A DNA stretch of 64,000 bases from the NCBI RefSeq assembly GCF_002836355.1, contig NZ_PJCA01000040.1, positions 186,001 through 250,000 on the forward strand, written 5' to 3'. The notes under the pieces are model-generated. The model made no database searches. It was not told the DNA's origin and saw only the letters and a list, made by a program, of their open reading frames with translations. This DNA comes from Moritella sp. Urea-trap-13. Lineage in GTDB: Bacteria; Pseudomonadota; Gammaproteobacteria; Enterobacterales; Moritellaceae. Positions 1-9,338 of the stretch are shown one piece after another. Numbering within the stretch: position 1 is the stretch's first letter; each line of letters starts with the position of its first letter. The translations under genes were made by a program, and so were the position numbers.

Positions 1-2906
1 TGAAAACCCATACCCCACTTGCCCATTTAGAGCAGATTGATAATTTCGCCCGTCGCCATATCGGTCCTTGCGACGAAGAAACTAAAGCAATGTTAACGAA
101 AGTTGGCGCTGACTCTTTAGAAGACCTTATTCAACAAACTGTACCAAGCTCGATCTTATTGGCAGAAGACGTTGTTGCTGGCCATCAGTTATCTGAAGTT
201 GCCGCACTGCAAGAATTAAAAGCCATCGCAGCGAAAAATACAGTAAACAAAAGCTACATTGGTATGGGCTATTACGGTACTAATGTGCCGAATGTTATCC
301 TACGTAACGTATTCGAAAATCCAGGCTGGTACACGGCATATACGCCTTACCAACCAGAAATTGCACAAGGTCGTTTAGAAGCACTACTTAACTTCCAAAC
401 AATGACGTGTGATTTAACCGGCATGGACTTAGCAAGCGCATCACTGCTTGACGAAGCAACAGCAGCCGCTGAAGCGATGTCAATGTGTAAGCGTGTTTCT
501 AAAAACAAAAAATCTGATAACTTCTTTATCGCCGACAGCGTACACCCACAAGTAGCTGATGTGATGATTGAACGTGCGGAGCACTTCGGTTTCACTATTA
601 TTCAAGGCCCAGCAGCAACAGCCGCTGAGCATGACTTGTTTGGTGCCGCACTACAGTATCCAGGTACGAACGGCGACGTAACAGACATCAGCGATATTAT
701 TGCTGCTATCCAAGCTAAAAAAGGTGTTGTTGCAGTTGGTTCTGATTTATTAGCTCTTACCCGCATTAAGTCACCTGCAGAACTGGGCGCAGACATCGCG
801 TTTGGTAGTTCACAGCGCTTTGGTGTACCTATGGGTTATGGCGGTCCACACGCGGCGTTCTTCGCAACATGTGACAAACATAAACGTTCTATGCCTGGTC
901 GTATCATTGGTGTATCTAAAGATACGCGTGATAAACCTGCACTGCGTATGGCAATGCAAACGCGCGAGCAACACATTCGCCGTGAAAAAGCCAACTCAAA
1001 CATTTGTACCGCGCAGGTATTACTCGCGAACATGGCTGGTTTCTACGCAACATATCACGGTCCTCAAGGCCTGAAAGATATTGCTAAGCGTGTACACCGT
1101 TTTACTGATTTATTAGCAGCTGGTCTTGTTAAAGGTGGGTTAACACTCGCTCATGACACTTGGTTTGACACTATCACGGTTAAATGGGATAGCGAACTAC
1201 CAGACAGCAAAGAAAAAGTAGTGACTCGTTCAATCGCTGCAGGTGTTAACTTCCGTATTGATGTCGAACATCAAGTGGGTATCAGCATCGATGAAACCAT
1301 CACTCAAGCTGACCTAGCGACATTATTCGACGTATTACTTGGCGATGACCACGGTATCTCGATTGACGCACTAGAAGCTGAACTGGCTGCAACAGGTAGC
1401 ACGTCTATCCCTGCATCAGTTGAACGTGAATCTGCATTCCTAACACACCCAGTATTTAATTCTCATCATTCTGAAACAGAAATGATGCGTTATATTAAAT
1501 CTCTGGAAAATAAAGATTTAGCCCTTAACCATTCAATGATTTCATTAGGTTCTTGTACTATGAAATTGAATGCGGTTGCCGAAATGATCCCAGTAACATG
1601 GCCTGAATTCAGTAACATGCACCCGTTCTGCCCAGCAGATCAAGCGGTTGGTTATAAAGTGATGATTGACCTGTTAGAAGACTGGTTAGTTAGTATCACC
1701 GGCTACGATTACATGTCTATGCAACCAAACTCGGGTGCATCAGGTGAATATGCGGGTCTATTAGCTATTCACAAATACCATGAGTCACGTGGCGAATCGC
1801 ACCGTAACATCTGTCTGATCCCTAGCTCGGCGCACGGTACTAACCCTGCATCTGCGCAAATGGCCGGTCTGAAAGTTGTGGTAACTAAGTGTGATGCCAA
1901 CGGTAACGTTGACGTTGAAGACTTACGTGAAAAAGCGATTGAACTGAAAGATAACCTTTCTTGCATCATGATCACGTACCCATCGACGCACGGTGTATAC
2001 GAAGAAACGATTAAAGAAATCTGTGAAATCATTCATGACAACGGCGGCCAAGTTTATATGGACGGCGCGAACATGAATGCACAGGTAGCATTAACATCTC
2101 CGGGCTCTATGGGTTCTGATGTTTCTCACCTTAACTTACACAAAACATTCGCTATCCCACACGGTGGCGGTGGTCCAGGTATGGGTCCTATCGGCGTTAA
2201 AGCACACTTAGCACCGTTCCTTGCCGGTCACAGCATTGCTGATACAGGTAAAGAAAGCCGTAATAATCGCGCGGTATCTGGTGCGCAGTTCGGTAGCGCC
2301 AGCATCTTGCCTATTACGTGGATGTACATCAACATGTTAGGTACGCAGGGTCTGAAAGCGTCTACACAGACAGCTATCTTGAATGCTAACTACCTAGCTC
2401 AAAACTTAGACCCACTGTTCCCTGTGCTTTATAAAGGCCGTAATGATCGTGTTGCTCACGAGTGCATCATTGATTTACGCCCACTTAAAGAAGCGACGGG
2501 TATCAGCGAGTCTGATGTTGCTAAACGTCTAATGGATTATGGTTTCCATGCGCCAACAATGAGCTTCCCAGTTGCGGGTACGCTAATGATTGAGCCGACT
2601 GAATCAGAATCTAAAGCTGAATTAGATCGCTTCATTCTAGCAATGACAGGCATCCGTGCTGAGATTGCTAAAGTTGAATCGGGTGAGTGGACTGCAGAAC
2701 AAAGCCCACTCCATAACGCACCACACACATTAGCTGATATTGTTGACGCTAACTGGGATCGTGCTTATGACCGTGAAACTGCGGTTTACCCTGCTGCTTA
2801 CGTGAAGAAAGACAAGTTCTGGCCTACTGTAAACCGCATCGATGATGTGTATGGCGACCGTAACTTATTCTGCTCATGCCCACCAATTGAATCGTATAAC
2901 GATTAA
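1..2906 (+). CDS. gcvP: Glycine dehydrogenase (decarboxylating), P-protein; lacks first base of start codon
   Basis: P-protein of the glycine cleavage system, a PLP enzyme that decarboxylates glycine and passes the aminomethyl group to the H-protein lipoate. Reading from base 3 gives [20 protein letters not shown], so bases 1-2 are the last two of an ATG whose A lies just outside the window; the full protein would be about 968 residues, normal for the family. The PLP lysine is in NLHKTF at about residue 715, followed by the glycine-rich GGGGPGMGP stretch. The C-terminus [12 protein letters not shown] is the highly conserved family end. Any gcvT and gcvH would lie upstream. The Tn7-like element begins 10 bp after the stop codon, leaving the reading frame intact. 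Identification is secure. Confidence 0.97.
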   Translation, partial: KTHTPLAHLEQIDNFARRHIGPCDEETKAMLTKVGADSLEDLIQQTVPSSILLAEDVVAGHQLSEVAALQELKAIAAKNTVNKSYIGMGYYGTNVPNVILRNVFENPGWYTAYTPYQPEIAQGRLEALLNFQTMTCDLTGMDLASASLLDEATAAAEAMSMCKRVSKNKKSDNFFIADSVHPQVADVMIERAEHFGFTIIQGPAATAAEHDLFGAALQYPGTNGDVTDISDIIAAIQAKKGVVAVGSDLLALTRIKSPAELGADIAFGSSQRFGVPMGYGGPHAAFFATCDKHKRSMPGRIIGVSKDTRDKPALRMAMQTREQHIRREKANSNICTAQVLLANMAGFYATYHGPQGLKDIAKRVHRFTDLLAAGLVKGGLTLAHDTWFDTITVKWDSELPDSKEKVVTRSIAAGVNFRIDVEHQVGISIDETITQADLATLFDVLLGDDHGISIDALEAELAATGSTSIPASVERESAFLTHPVFNSHHSETEMMRYIKSLENKDLALNHSMISLGSCTMKLNAVAEMIPVTWPEFSNMHPFCPADQAVGYKVMIDLLEDWLVSITGYDYMSMQPNSGASGEYAGLLAIHKYHESRGESHRNICLIPSSAHGTNPASAQMAGLKVVVTKCDANGNVDVEDLREKAIELKDNLSCIMITYPSTHGVYEETIKEICEIIHDNGGQVYMDGANMNAQVALTSPGSMGSDVSHLNLHKTFAIPHGGGGPGMGPIGVKAHLAPFLAGHSIADTGKESRNNRAVSGAQFGSASILPITWMYINMLGTQGLKASTQTAILNANYLAQNLDPLFPVLYKGRNDRVAHECIIDLRPLKEATGISESDVAKRLMDYGFHAPTMSFPVAGTLMIEPTESESKAELDRFILAMTGIRAEIAKVESGEWTAEQSPLHNAPHTLADIVDANWDRAYDRETAVYPAAYVKKDKFWPTVNRIDDVYGDRNLFCSCPPIESYND

Positions 2907-2911
2907 TTTTG

Positions 2912-2916
2912 GTTTG
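2912..2916. repeat. Target-site duplication GTTTG, gcvP side
   Basis: Five bases GTTTG immediately before the transposon terminus TGATGACTAG. The same five bases directly follow the other terminus at 23547-23551. A 5-bp duplication is the Tn7-family hallmark. Confidence 0.93.
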
Positions 2917-2981
2917 TGATGACTAGTAATTAAGTTTGTGACTGTTTTAATGAAGGTTGTGACCGTAATTAAGATTGTGAC
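2917..2981 (+). repeat. Transposon right-type end with three TnsB-type sites
   Basis: Terminal TGATGAC, then sites at 2927-2942 (TAATTAAGTTTGTGAC), 2948-2963 (TAATGAAGGTTGTGAC) and 2966-2981 (TAATTAAGATTGTGAC), only 2-5 bp apart. Tight packing is typical of the Tn7 right end, the end next to tnsA. Confidence 0.9.
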
Positions 2982-3007
2982 TAGCAGACACTAATTTGAT
3001 AGTTTAG

Positions 3008-3041
3008 AAGCGAGTATTGTGAAAACGATATTCGCTTTTTT
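3008..3041 (+). terminator. Strong rho-independent terminator just inside the transposon
   Basis: A 13-bp stem (two G-U pairs) with a GAAA loop at 3021-3024 is followed by six T. It lies 100 bp past the gcvP stop and can end gcvP transcripts now that the insertion separates gcvP from downstream chromosomal DNA. It also insulates the element from read-through. Confidence 0.8.
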
Positions 3042-3247
3042 GTTCAAAAATTGTATCGGGGTATTTTCAATTAAGACAAACCAGCGTTGTACTTTGTATG
3101 AGAATCATCAATAAAATATTATCGAGTATCTTGCTCTGTAGATATTTAATTACTAAGCTAAATAAATTTAGAGCTGTGCCGTGATACTGTGATGCCATCC
3201 ATCAAACTAGAGGTTATCCCTCTAATCGATGATTTATTTTATTCATA

Positions 3248-6200
3248 TTAGTGTTTTATTCGTTCGAATAGTGGCTTCCAGCGTTCTTCACCACGGCCTG
3301 AAGAGTGAAGTATTGGAAGGGTGTTGTTAGGGCAATTTCTTGAAAAAACAATAAGTAAACCTTGTTCTTCATAACCCAGCGGTCTACTTTTATCTACGTT
3401 TATACCTAGCCGCTGGCAGAGTTCTTTTGCGGCATGAAATTCATCCATATTAGACCAAATAGAATTACCATCTTTAAATGCAAAGTGCTTTGAATCTAGA
3501 GTTTCACAAACAATTAGATCGCTATTTTCATCTAACTTAGACAACGAAGATCTAACTTGCTCCTCACCATTAGGAGTAGCACACACTACAGCTACTAATA
3601 CTGTAATATTTTTATCGCGTAAAACAGCTCCGTTTCTGTCATAAAATGAGGTTAAGCCATCAGAAAGTGTATTTCCACTACCGATAAAATCATCAATAAT
3701 TATAATTGTAGATATATCTGACGGTATACTCTGTGTTTTCTCAACAATGGAGTTTATTTCAGATATTTCTTTTACACATGTGGTACTAATTAAGTTTTCT
3801 TCAGCATAATAAGAGGCAAATTGGGAACCACTTTTTCCTGCACCATCAACATAAGTGATCCATATGTCTTTTCTTCTTTGAGCCTTTGAACGTTGTACAA
3901 TAATAGGTAATTTTTTACGGACTCTCTCATGTAGAGATGTGAGGTTCTGTCTAATATCATGCTCACCAAAAAAACGAATGTTACGAAGTAAATTAAATAA
4001 CAATCTCTGATGTATATGGCTGGGAACTTGAGAAAGCCATTGGCGTACTTCATGGATACCAAATTGCATCCCTCTATAACTTGGCCAACGTTCAAGTAAT
4101 TCGTCTATTTCAACATCACTAATGTAGGCTTTATCTTCTTCTTTTTGTTTTTTCTCCGCTAGTTCATCACCTAACTGATCTGCTATTAATAGATTAAAAC
4201 CTTGATTTACAAGCCAACGCTCAAATATTGGGATGACTATGCTATAGTGATTCCCGGTATCATACATAATACCTCGACGACAAAAATCCATTAGAATAGG
4301 TAGAACATCGGCTTCAGAAATTTGATTTGAATGAATATGGCTTTTTATATTTTCTACTGTTGTGTCAAGAGACAATCTTTTCACTCGAGCATATCCAACT
4401 AAAATTCTACATCGTTTTAATGTAATTATTTCAACTTCATCTAAATCACCTTGAATCCCATCTCGCCAAAAATGTTGAAAGGCATTTACATCTAATTCAG
4501 GAATTAGCGTTCCTACCGATTTTTCAACTTCTTCTAAAGATATTTCTGAATCTCGGCTCTGCACAGCGTTATCAAATACTTTTGAACAGATTTGCTTTGT
4601 GAAATATGGATGTCCATTCGTAATGTTATAGATAGCTCTAATAGCATTATCATGCCAAATAATGGTGTCTTTAATATTTGATTTAACTAAATCTTCATAG
4701 TCTTGCCATTCGTCATCTTGCTTAAAAATATCGAGTGATTCTCTAGAGAACTTATTAAGTTTTTCACCTTGAGATGCCATAACAAAAGACATCCTTTCAG
4801 CTCCAATTAGACAAAAAGACATGTTTCCTTTTCCACTCAATGAACGAATATTGAGAAAGAACGTTTCAGCTATTTCACTGTAGCGATATAGCTCTTGATT
4901 TATCTCATCGAACTCATCAATAATTATAAGAAATCGTTTCTTGGGTTCTAATTTTTGAAGCATCATTATTAATCTAGATAACGGTGCTAGCGAGCCATTC
5001 ATTGGTGTGGATGACCAATTTACATCCTGAGGTAAATATTGAGACAGAAAAAATTCAATATTTTCGCCAAGGGCGTTCACTGTGCTCACCGCATCTGGAT
5101 ATTTAAAATCACCACATTCAATATTGAGTACATAATAATCAGAAAGAGTGTTTATTACAGAGTCCTCAACAGCTTTGGCTAAAGAGCTCTTCCCAACCCT
5201 ACGCTGACCAGTAATGTAACTAGATTGCATTTTATTTTGAGTAAATCTAGATAATAGTCTATCAATTTTGTCCTTTCTTCCATAAAAATCTACACCAGTC
5301 GCTATATCTAAACTATATGGATTGGTGTGTTTTAATGAGTTCCAGTTTATATTGGCAGATTGAGAATTAATAGTTGCAGATAGGGATAGAATTTTTTCTT
5401 TGGTATCGCCAATTACCTCCCAGGATAATACGATATCTAATGTTACATCAGCAGTTGAAGAACAAATTGTGAATGATACAGGTAAAACAAAGTCTCCGGA
5501 CTGTATGCTTCCAAGTTCGATATCTTCTGTATTTATCAGTACATTCTCATTGTTAGTTGATATATAAGATACAACTTTTTCTGCTATTCCTGGTCCCGTA
5601 TTCCTTAATGGAATGAATATTCTTATTTCTTCATTTTCACGATGAAGTGGATATTTTTTTTCAAGTTCAAACTTGGTGCCATTCCTACTTTTAATTTCAC
5701 ACTTGAAGCGTTCTTTCGAACGTACTGCTTCAGATTCAATCACAGTCTGAATTTTTTCTAGAAATATTTGATAATAGTTTTTTGTAATAAAAGAAGACTT
5801 TTCATTACAGTATCTTACTTCGTCTTCTAGCAAGTCTGATAACTCTTTAAGCCTTCGAGTAAATGTTGAGTCAATAGACCTAGATAGCTCTACAATTTGT
5901 GTCAGAATCGCTTCAACAGAACCTCGAAGGTTCTGAAATTCATAAGGTGATAAATATGAATTTAGAGTCTTATCACCAAGCGACTTTAAAATCATCTGCT
6001 TTTCTGCTGATATACTTTCAATTTTTGCTGGAACTATACTTAAGCATTTTAGCTTTTCACAGCAGAAATCATGAACTTCGTATAGTTTGTCTAGTTTTTC
6101 AAAAGTTTGAAATTTTTTGTCAATATCGAACCTCTTATAAAAGTCTCCTAATACAGGTTCGAGAATATTTATAATTTTAGCGTCAGCTCCTGACCCAATT

Positions 6201-6484
6201 ACTTGCTTTGGAAAAAAATTGGGTATGGAATTAAGTCTTAAAATTAGTATGGAAATATTTCGTCTATTTTTTTTTATGCCAGCCTCAGAAATCAACTGTA
6301 TTGAATCAATCAAAGTAAGTGACTTATCTTCATCTACACCAGCGTAATGTTGTAGAGTGCTTCTAACAGAAAGTCGAGCTAACTTCAGGTCTTCATCTGA
6401 AGATTTTTCAGATAGGTTGTTTACCGCCGTCTCTATATCCAAAGCAGCTTGCAGTGTGTCCAAGGTTATCTCCAATATATTCAA
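3248..6484 (-). CDS. Large STAND-like ATPase fused to a phosphoribosyltransferase-like domain (putative defence protein)
   Basis: A protein of 1078 residues with three parts. The N-terminal ~390 residues are mostly helical and unrecognised. A P-loop NTPase follows: GRKDKIDRLL lead-in, Walker A GQRRVGKSS near residue 430, Walker B FLIIIDEFDE near 520, resembling STAND/AAA ATPases. The C-terminal part carries IIIIDDFIGSGNT near residue 928, the PRPP-loop signature of type I phosphoribosyltransferases. ATPase-PRTase fusions of this type are known from predicted conflict systems (PRTase-CE class); function here is inferred. The start is uncertain: TTG at 6484 has no good ribosome site, whereas TTG at 6463 has GGAG six bases upstream. 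It is transcribed toward gcvP and is divergent from the module at 6923. Confidence 0.8.
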   Translation of the reverse strand: MNILEITLDTLQAALDIETAVNNLSEKSSDEDLKLARLSVRSTLQHYAGVDEDKSLTLIDSIQLISEAGIKKNRRNISILILRLNSIPNFFPKQVIGSGADAKIINILEPVLGDFYKRFDIDKKFQTFEKLDKLYEVHDFCCEKLKCLSIVPAKIESISAEKQMILKSLGDKTLNSYLSPYEFQNLRGSVEAILTQIVELSRSIDSTFTRRLKELSDLLEDEVRYCNEKSSFITKNYYQIFLEKIQTVIESEAVRSKERFKCEIKSRNGTKFELEKKYPLHRENEEIRIFIPLRNTGPGIAEKVVSYISTNNENVLINTEDIELGSIQSGDFVLPVSFTICSSTADVTLDIVLSWEVIGDTKEKILSLSATINSQSANINWNSLKHTNPYSLDIATGVDFYGRKDKIDRLLSRFTQNKMQSSYITGQRRVGKSSLAKAVEDSVINTLSDYYVLNIECGDFKYPDAVSTVNALGENIEFFLSQYLPQDVNWSSTPMNGSLAPLSRLIMMLQKLEPKKRFLIIIDEFDEINQELYRYSEIAETFFLNIRSLSGKGNMSFCLIGAERMSFVMASQGEKLNKFSRESLDIFKQDDEWQDYEDLVKSNIKDTIIWHDNAIRAIYNITNGHPYFTKQICSKVFDNAVQSRDSEISLEEVEKSVGTLIPELDVNAFQHFWRDGIQGDLDEVEIITLKRCRILVGYARVKRLSLDTTVENIKSHIHSNQISEADVLPILMDFCRRGIMYDTGNHYSIVIPIFERWLVNQGFNLLIADQLGDELAEKKQKEEDKAYISDVEIDELLERWPSYRGMQFGIHEVRQWLSQVPSHIHQRLLFNLLRNIRFFGEHDIRQNLTSLHERVRKKLPIIVQRSKAQRRKDIWITYVDGAGKSGSQFASYYAEENLISTTCVKEISEINSIVEKTQSIPSDISTIIIIDDFIGSGNTLSDGLTSFYDRNGAVLRDKNITVLVAVVCATPNGEEQVRSSLSKLDENSDLIVCETLDSKHFAFKDGNSIWSNMDEFHAAKELCQRLGINVDKSRPLGYEEQGLLIVFSRNCPNNTLPILHSSGRGEERWKPLFERIKH

Positions 6485-6549
6485 TGAGTTGATGTGAAAC
6501 TAGTAATATTAAAGCTAACATAGACGTAAGATGTTGTCACCACTTAACC

Positions 6550-6577
6550 TTATGAATAAATACGTTTTTATTCATAA
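6550..6577. promoter_or_regulatory. Inverted repeat upstream of the ATPase-PRTase gene
   Basis: Perfect 11-bp arms TTATGAATAAA / TTTATTCATAA around a 6-base spacer, 66 bp upstream of the minus-strand gene start. It sits in the 438-bp divergent intergenic region 6485-6922, which is AT-rich and holds no other gene that I can see. It could be an operator; function is inferred. Confidence 0.35.
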
Positions 6578-6922
6578 TTTTACGAATTTAAGATATAGAT
6601 CTTAGATAAATATAAGTCATCTCAAGTAACCAGTATTTATGTATAATAAAATGTATGAAAATTGCTATGAGCATATTAAAGGTAGTCTCTGTAATCACTC
6701 GATTCAAGGCAATTCAGAGTTAGTCTGGCTAACTTGTTCGCGGACAAAGCCTTGTTATATCGTTACAATTAAAAACTTATTACACAGCGTCAGATGACTT
6801 TATATGTCAACGGATTTCAATTTTCTAAAAATGTGTCTATATAAATGAATTAATTAACTTTTATGAGCATAATTATAAATGTAGAATAGAGATATCACTG
6901 ATTCGTCGAAGGTTATTGAGCT

Positions 6923-7774
6923 TTGAAAGTTGAACCGTTACTAGAATTCCATTTTAACTATAGCAAGAACCGTAAGAATGCTGGTGAAGTATTTCACGCA
7001 CTTGGTTACTTCATTGATGCGTACGTTGAGTTTGGTCAGATCATGGCTGATGCGATTGGTGACGACTTAGATTTTGAAATTCAGCTAACGAGCGTTACTG
7101 AAGGTTCAATAAAAGTTAGGTTTCTCAAATTTTTTGATGCTATTACCAGTCCTGATATTTTTATTTGTGACCTTAAAGGTGAGATTGGAACTTTGGATCA
7201 ATTACAAGCAGTCACAGCCAAACAGAATAAGAGACTCTCAGAAACACTAAAGAGTAATAATAAGTACTCTGAGCGTATAGAACCAACGATTAATGATTTA
7301 AATGTCGCTTTGACTTTGGAAAAATGGACATTGGCGAATAAACAGCTTCAACAAGATGAAAGTATCACTATTGGAGATGTCGATGCCTTACCTGGCAATG
7401 TAATTAGTATTGATACTAGTTTTAGATTTACGGGTAGCCCAAAGGAAATGTTTAAGAATTTCGTTGGAAAGCATGATGGTGAAGAATATGTTGATGTTAT
7501 TAGATCTTACCATCGAGGAGACCAGTACATGTGGCGTTTCCAGAATCGTAAAACTAGACTTGAATACAACGCACCAATTAAACATAAAAAATGGTTGCAA
7601 GAGTTCCATGAAGGTATCCATCAGGTAAACCCTGTAGATTGCTTACTTATTCACTCTAGTTATGAAGTTTGGCGAATTAACGGAAAAGATACTGTTACAA
7701 ATGCTAAGGTTCTTGAAGTTATTGATGTAATCAAAGGCAGTGACTATCAACATGAAATCATTGAACGAGATTAA
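6923..7774 (+). CDS. Uncharacterised protein, first gene of a two-gene cargo module
   Basis: A soluble protein of 283 residues; I do not recognise the family. It has no signal peptide or membrane segment. The middle (residues ~95-150) is charged and probably helical; the rest is mixed alpha/beta, including a C-terminal stretch VDCLLIHSSYEVWRINGK. It starts with TTG at 6923 with AAGG ten bases upstream. Its end overlaps the following small membrane-protein gene, so the two are probably co-translated. Placement between a transposon end and tnsA marks it as cargo. A soluble protein coupled to a small membrane protein is a common defence layout, but that is analogy only. Confidence 0.7.
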   Translation: MKVEPLLEFHFNYSKNRKNAGEVFHALGYFIDAYVEFGQIMADAIGDDLDFEIQLTSVTEGSIKVRFLKFFDAITSPDIFICDLKGEIGTLDQLQAVTAKQNKRLSETLKSNNKYSERIEPTINDLNVALTLEKWTLANKQLQQDESITIGDVDALPGNVISIDTSFRFTGSPKEMFKNFVGKHDGEEYVDVIRSYHRGDQYMWRFQNRKTRLEYNAPIKHKKWLQEFHEGIHQVNPVDCLLIHSSYEVWRINGKDTVTNAKVLEVIDVIKGSDYQHEIIERD

Positions 7775-8150
7775 AGTTGTTGCAACATCGTATGTGTTTA
7801 TCGCTATCCCTTTTCTTGTGATGATAACTATAAGGTTATTGACAGGGGATTGGCGGAACATAGTTATGGCTAGTGATTGGTCAATTGCAAGCGCAATGAT
7901 TTATTCATCATGTATGTTTAACGTGTGGAACTCGACCAGAGGAGTCAATATTAATGACACTAGTCTGAAGTGGTTCATGTCGAAATCGCTAGCACTCGTA
8001 TGTATTAATATAGCCGTCTATAGCGTTATTTTGCTTCGACCATCATTAACCGCAGGGTTTATTCAAATTGTGATTTTCTTGATAGCTACCATTTCGCACT
8101 TCAAATATGGCAGAGCGGCATACCGACTAAATAATAGGAACGAACCTTAG
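7752..8150 (+). CDS. Small multi-pass membrane protein, second gene of the two-gene module
   Basis: About 132 residues with four predicted membrane segments (around VVATSYVFIAIPFLVMITI, the SWSIASAMIYSSC-like stretch, ALVCINIAVYSVILL and AGFIQIVIFLIATI) and short loops; no known family recognised. ATG at 7752 is chosen (AAAGG 13 bases upstream); a GTG at 7740 in the same frame is possible. It overlaps the end of the 6923 gene by 23 bp, indicating translational coupling. By position it could be the membrane-acting partner of that protein; this is inference. Confidence 0.65.
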   Translation: MKSLNEIKVVATSYVFIAIPFLVMITIRLLTGDWRNIVMASDWSIASAMIYSSCMFNVWNSTRGVNINDTSLKWFMSKSLALVCINIAVYSVILLRPSLTAGFIQIVIFLIATISHFKYGRAAYRLNNRNEP

Positions 8151-8510
8151 CTATTCCATCACTTTCTTAAGATTGATGTTGCTTATATTTAAATATAAAC
8201 AGATACTTAATTTGCTTACAAAATTCCTCTGTTTACTTCACTATCAGATTTCCTATATTTGAATGTTACGTTAATTCCTCAATATTTTTAAATTGTTTAG
8301 TATTTCTTTTAACAGCCTAATCTAAAAAATATTAAAACCCCTCTCAAATTAATTTTCTACCTATCTGATTTATAGCAACTTTTGACCCACTGACATTTCA
8401 TTACTTATTGATATAATATATCCCTATTATATCATATACTTAGGTGTTTTTGTAGACTGCTATTTTATGTTTCTTAGTGCTATAACTAGAACTTCAATTA
8501 CGGAGTTTTT
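8151..8510. other. Gene-free AT-rich region upstream of tnsA
   Basis: 360 bp between the cargo module and tnsA. I see no gene. It should hold the promoter of the tns operon and contains the inverted repeat at 8410-8433. Confidence 0.6.
8410..8433. promoter_or_regulatory. Inverted repeat upstream of the tns operon, possible operator
   Basis: Perfect 9-bp arms GATATAATA / TATTATATC separated by TATCCC, 78 bp before tnsA. The arms overlap possible -10 hexamers, so a bound repressor could block tns transcription. No obvious regulator gene lies in the element. Confidence 0.4.
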
Positions 8511-9338
8511 ATGAGACATAAACAAGTACTCGCTTCAGCTGAGGTAATCAAGTCACTTAATGACTGGAAGCGTGAGATCGTTAAATCTGGTTGCTACATC
8601 CCTTTCATCACTGTGCGTAAAGTAAATAAGATTGGACGACGTCATTGGATTTTTTGCCCTCGGCAAAAACGACAGGTTCATCTGCTATCAGACGGTGAAT
8701 TCCGCGCATACAAAATCCTTCTTTGGAAACCAAATGTCATATCTGTTGAAGAACAGTTCGCTTTAGATATAGATGAAACGCTTGATATTGCCGTGGCCGC
8801 TAACTTAATACACCCGCGTGATTGGAAAACTAACCTTGCACATGTGATGACGACAGATTTTGTCGTTACGATACGTCTGGATGATTATTCACAAAAACGA
8901 ATTGCATATACGTTTAAATATTGGGATCAGATTTTCAAGCGATTAGATAACGGTGATGTCGAGAAAATTAAAGCACGTACTTGGCAAAAATTTGCCATCG
9001 AACGTGAGTATTGGCGTAAACGTAATGTGGAGTATCGCGTCATCACTGAACTTGATACGACTAAGATTTCTGCTTGGAATATTGAGTACTTTGAATTATC
9101 TCATGACTTGGTTGCCAGTGCTGACGAACTCAAAGAGTTTGGGTTGGCCTTTATCGAATCTTGGACTATTGAACCTAGAGCTGAACTACAGGATCACTTT
9201 GAATCAGTGCAACACCGAATCAACAAGCCTTACCAGCGTGTACAAAGCCTATTTCAGTACTCATGCTTGCACCACCTATTACCTGTTAAAACAGATAAAT
9301 ACATTCGCTTATTCCGCGCTGTGGAGTTGAGCTTATGA
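8511..9338 (+). CDS. tnsA: TnsA-type transposase endonuclease subunit
   Basis: 275 residues, the usual TnsA length. TnsA cuts the 5' strands at transposon ends, letting Tn7-like elements move by cut-and-paste. The restriction-endonuclease-like core has E63 in DGEFRAY, D116 in MTTDFVV and K136 in YTFKY, matching the Tn7 TnsA catalytic set (E63, D114, K132). The C-terminal half resembles the winged-helix domain that contacts TnsC. It has ATG with GGAG upstream and overlaps tnsB by 4 bp (ATGA), so translation is coupled. First gene of the five-gene tns operon. Confidence 0.93.
   Translation: MRHKQVLASAEVIKSLNDWKREIVKSGCYIPFITVRKVNKIGRRHWIFCPRQKRQVHLLSDGEFRAYKILLWKPNVISVEEQFALDIDETLDIAVAANLIHPRDWKTNLAHVMTTDFVVTIRLDDYSQKRIAYTFKYWDQIFKRLDNGDVEKIKARTWQKFAIEREYWRKRNVEYRVITELDTTKISAWNIEYFELSHDLVASADELKEFGLAFIESWTIEPRAELQDHFESVQHRINKPYQRVQSLFQYSCLHHLLPVKTDKYIRLFRAVELSL

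Noticed and set aside
802-1074. Internal open frames within gcvP on both strands
   Set aside because: They overlap a clearly coding, highly conserved gene and have no coding character of their own.
3201-3247. Small hairpin TAGAGG / CCTCTA after the ATPase-PRTase gene
   Set aside because: Six-base stem without a proper T-run on the minus strand; too weak to call a terminator.
6700-6790. attC-like look of GGCTAAC...TTGTTATAT in the 6485-6922 gap
   Set aside because: Too short and no second arm or adjacent cassette gene; outside the cassette block.
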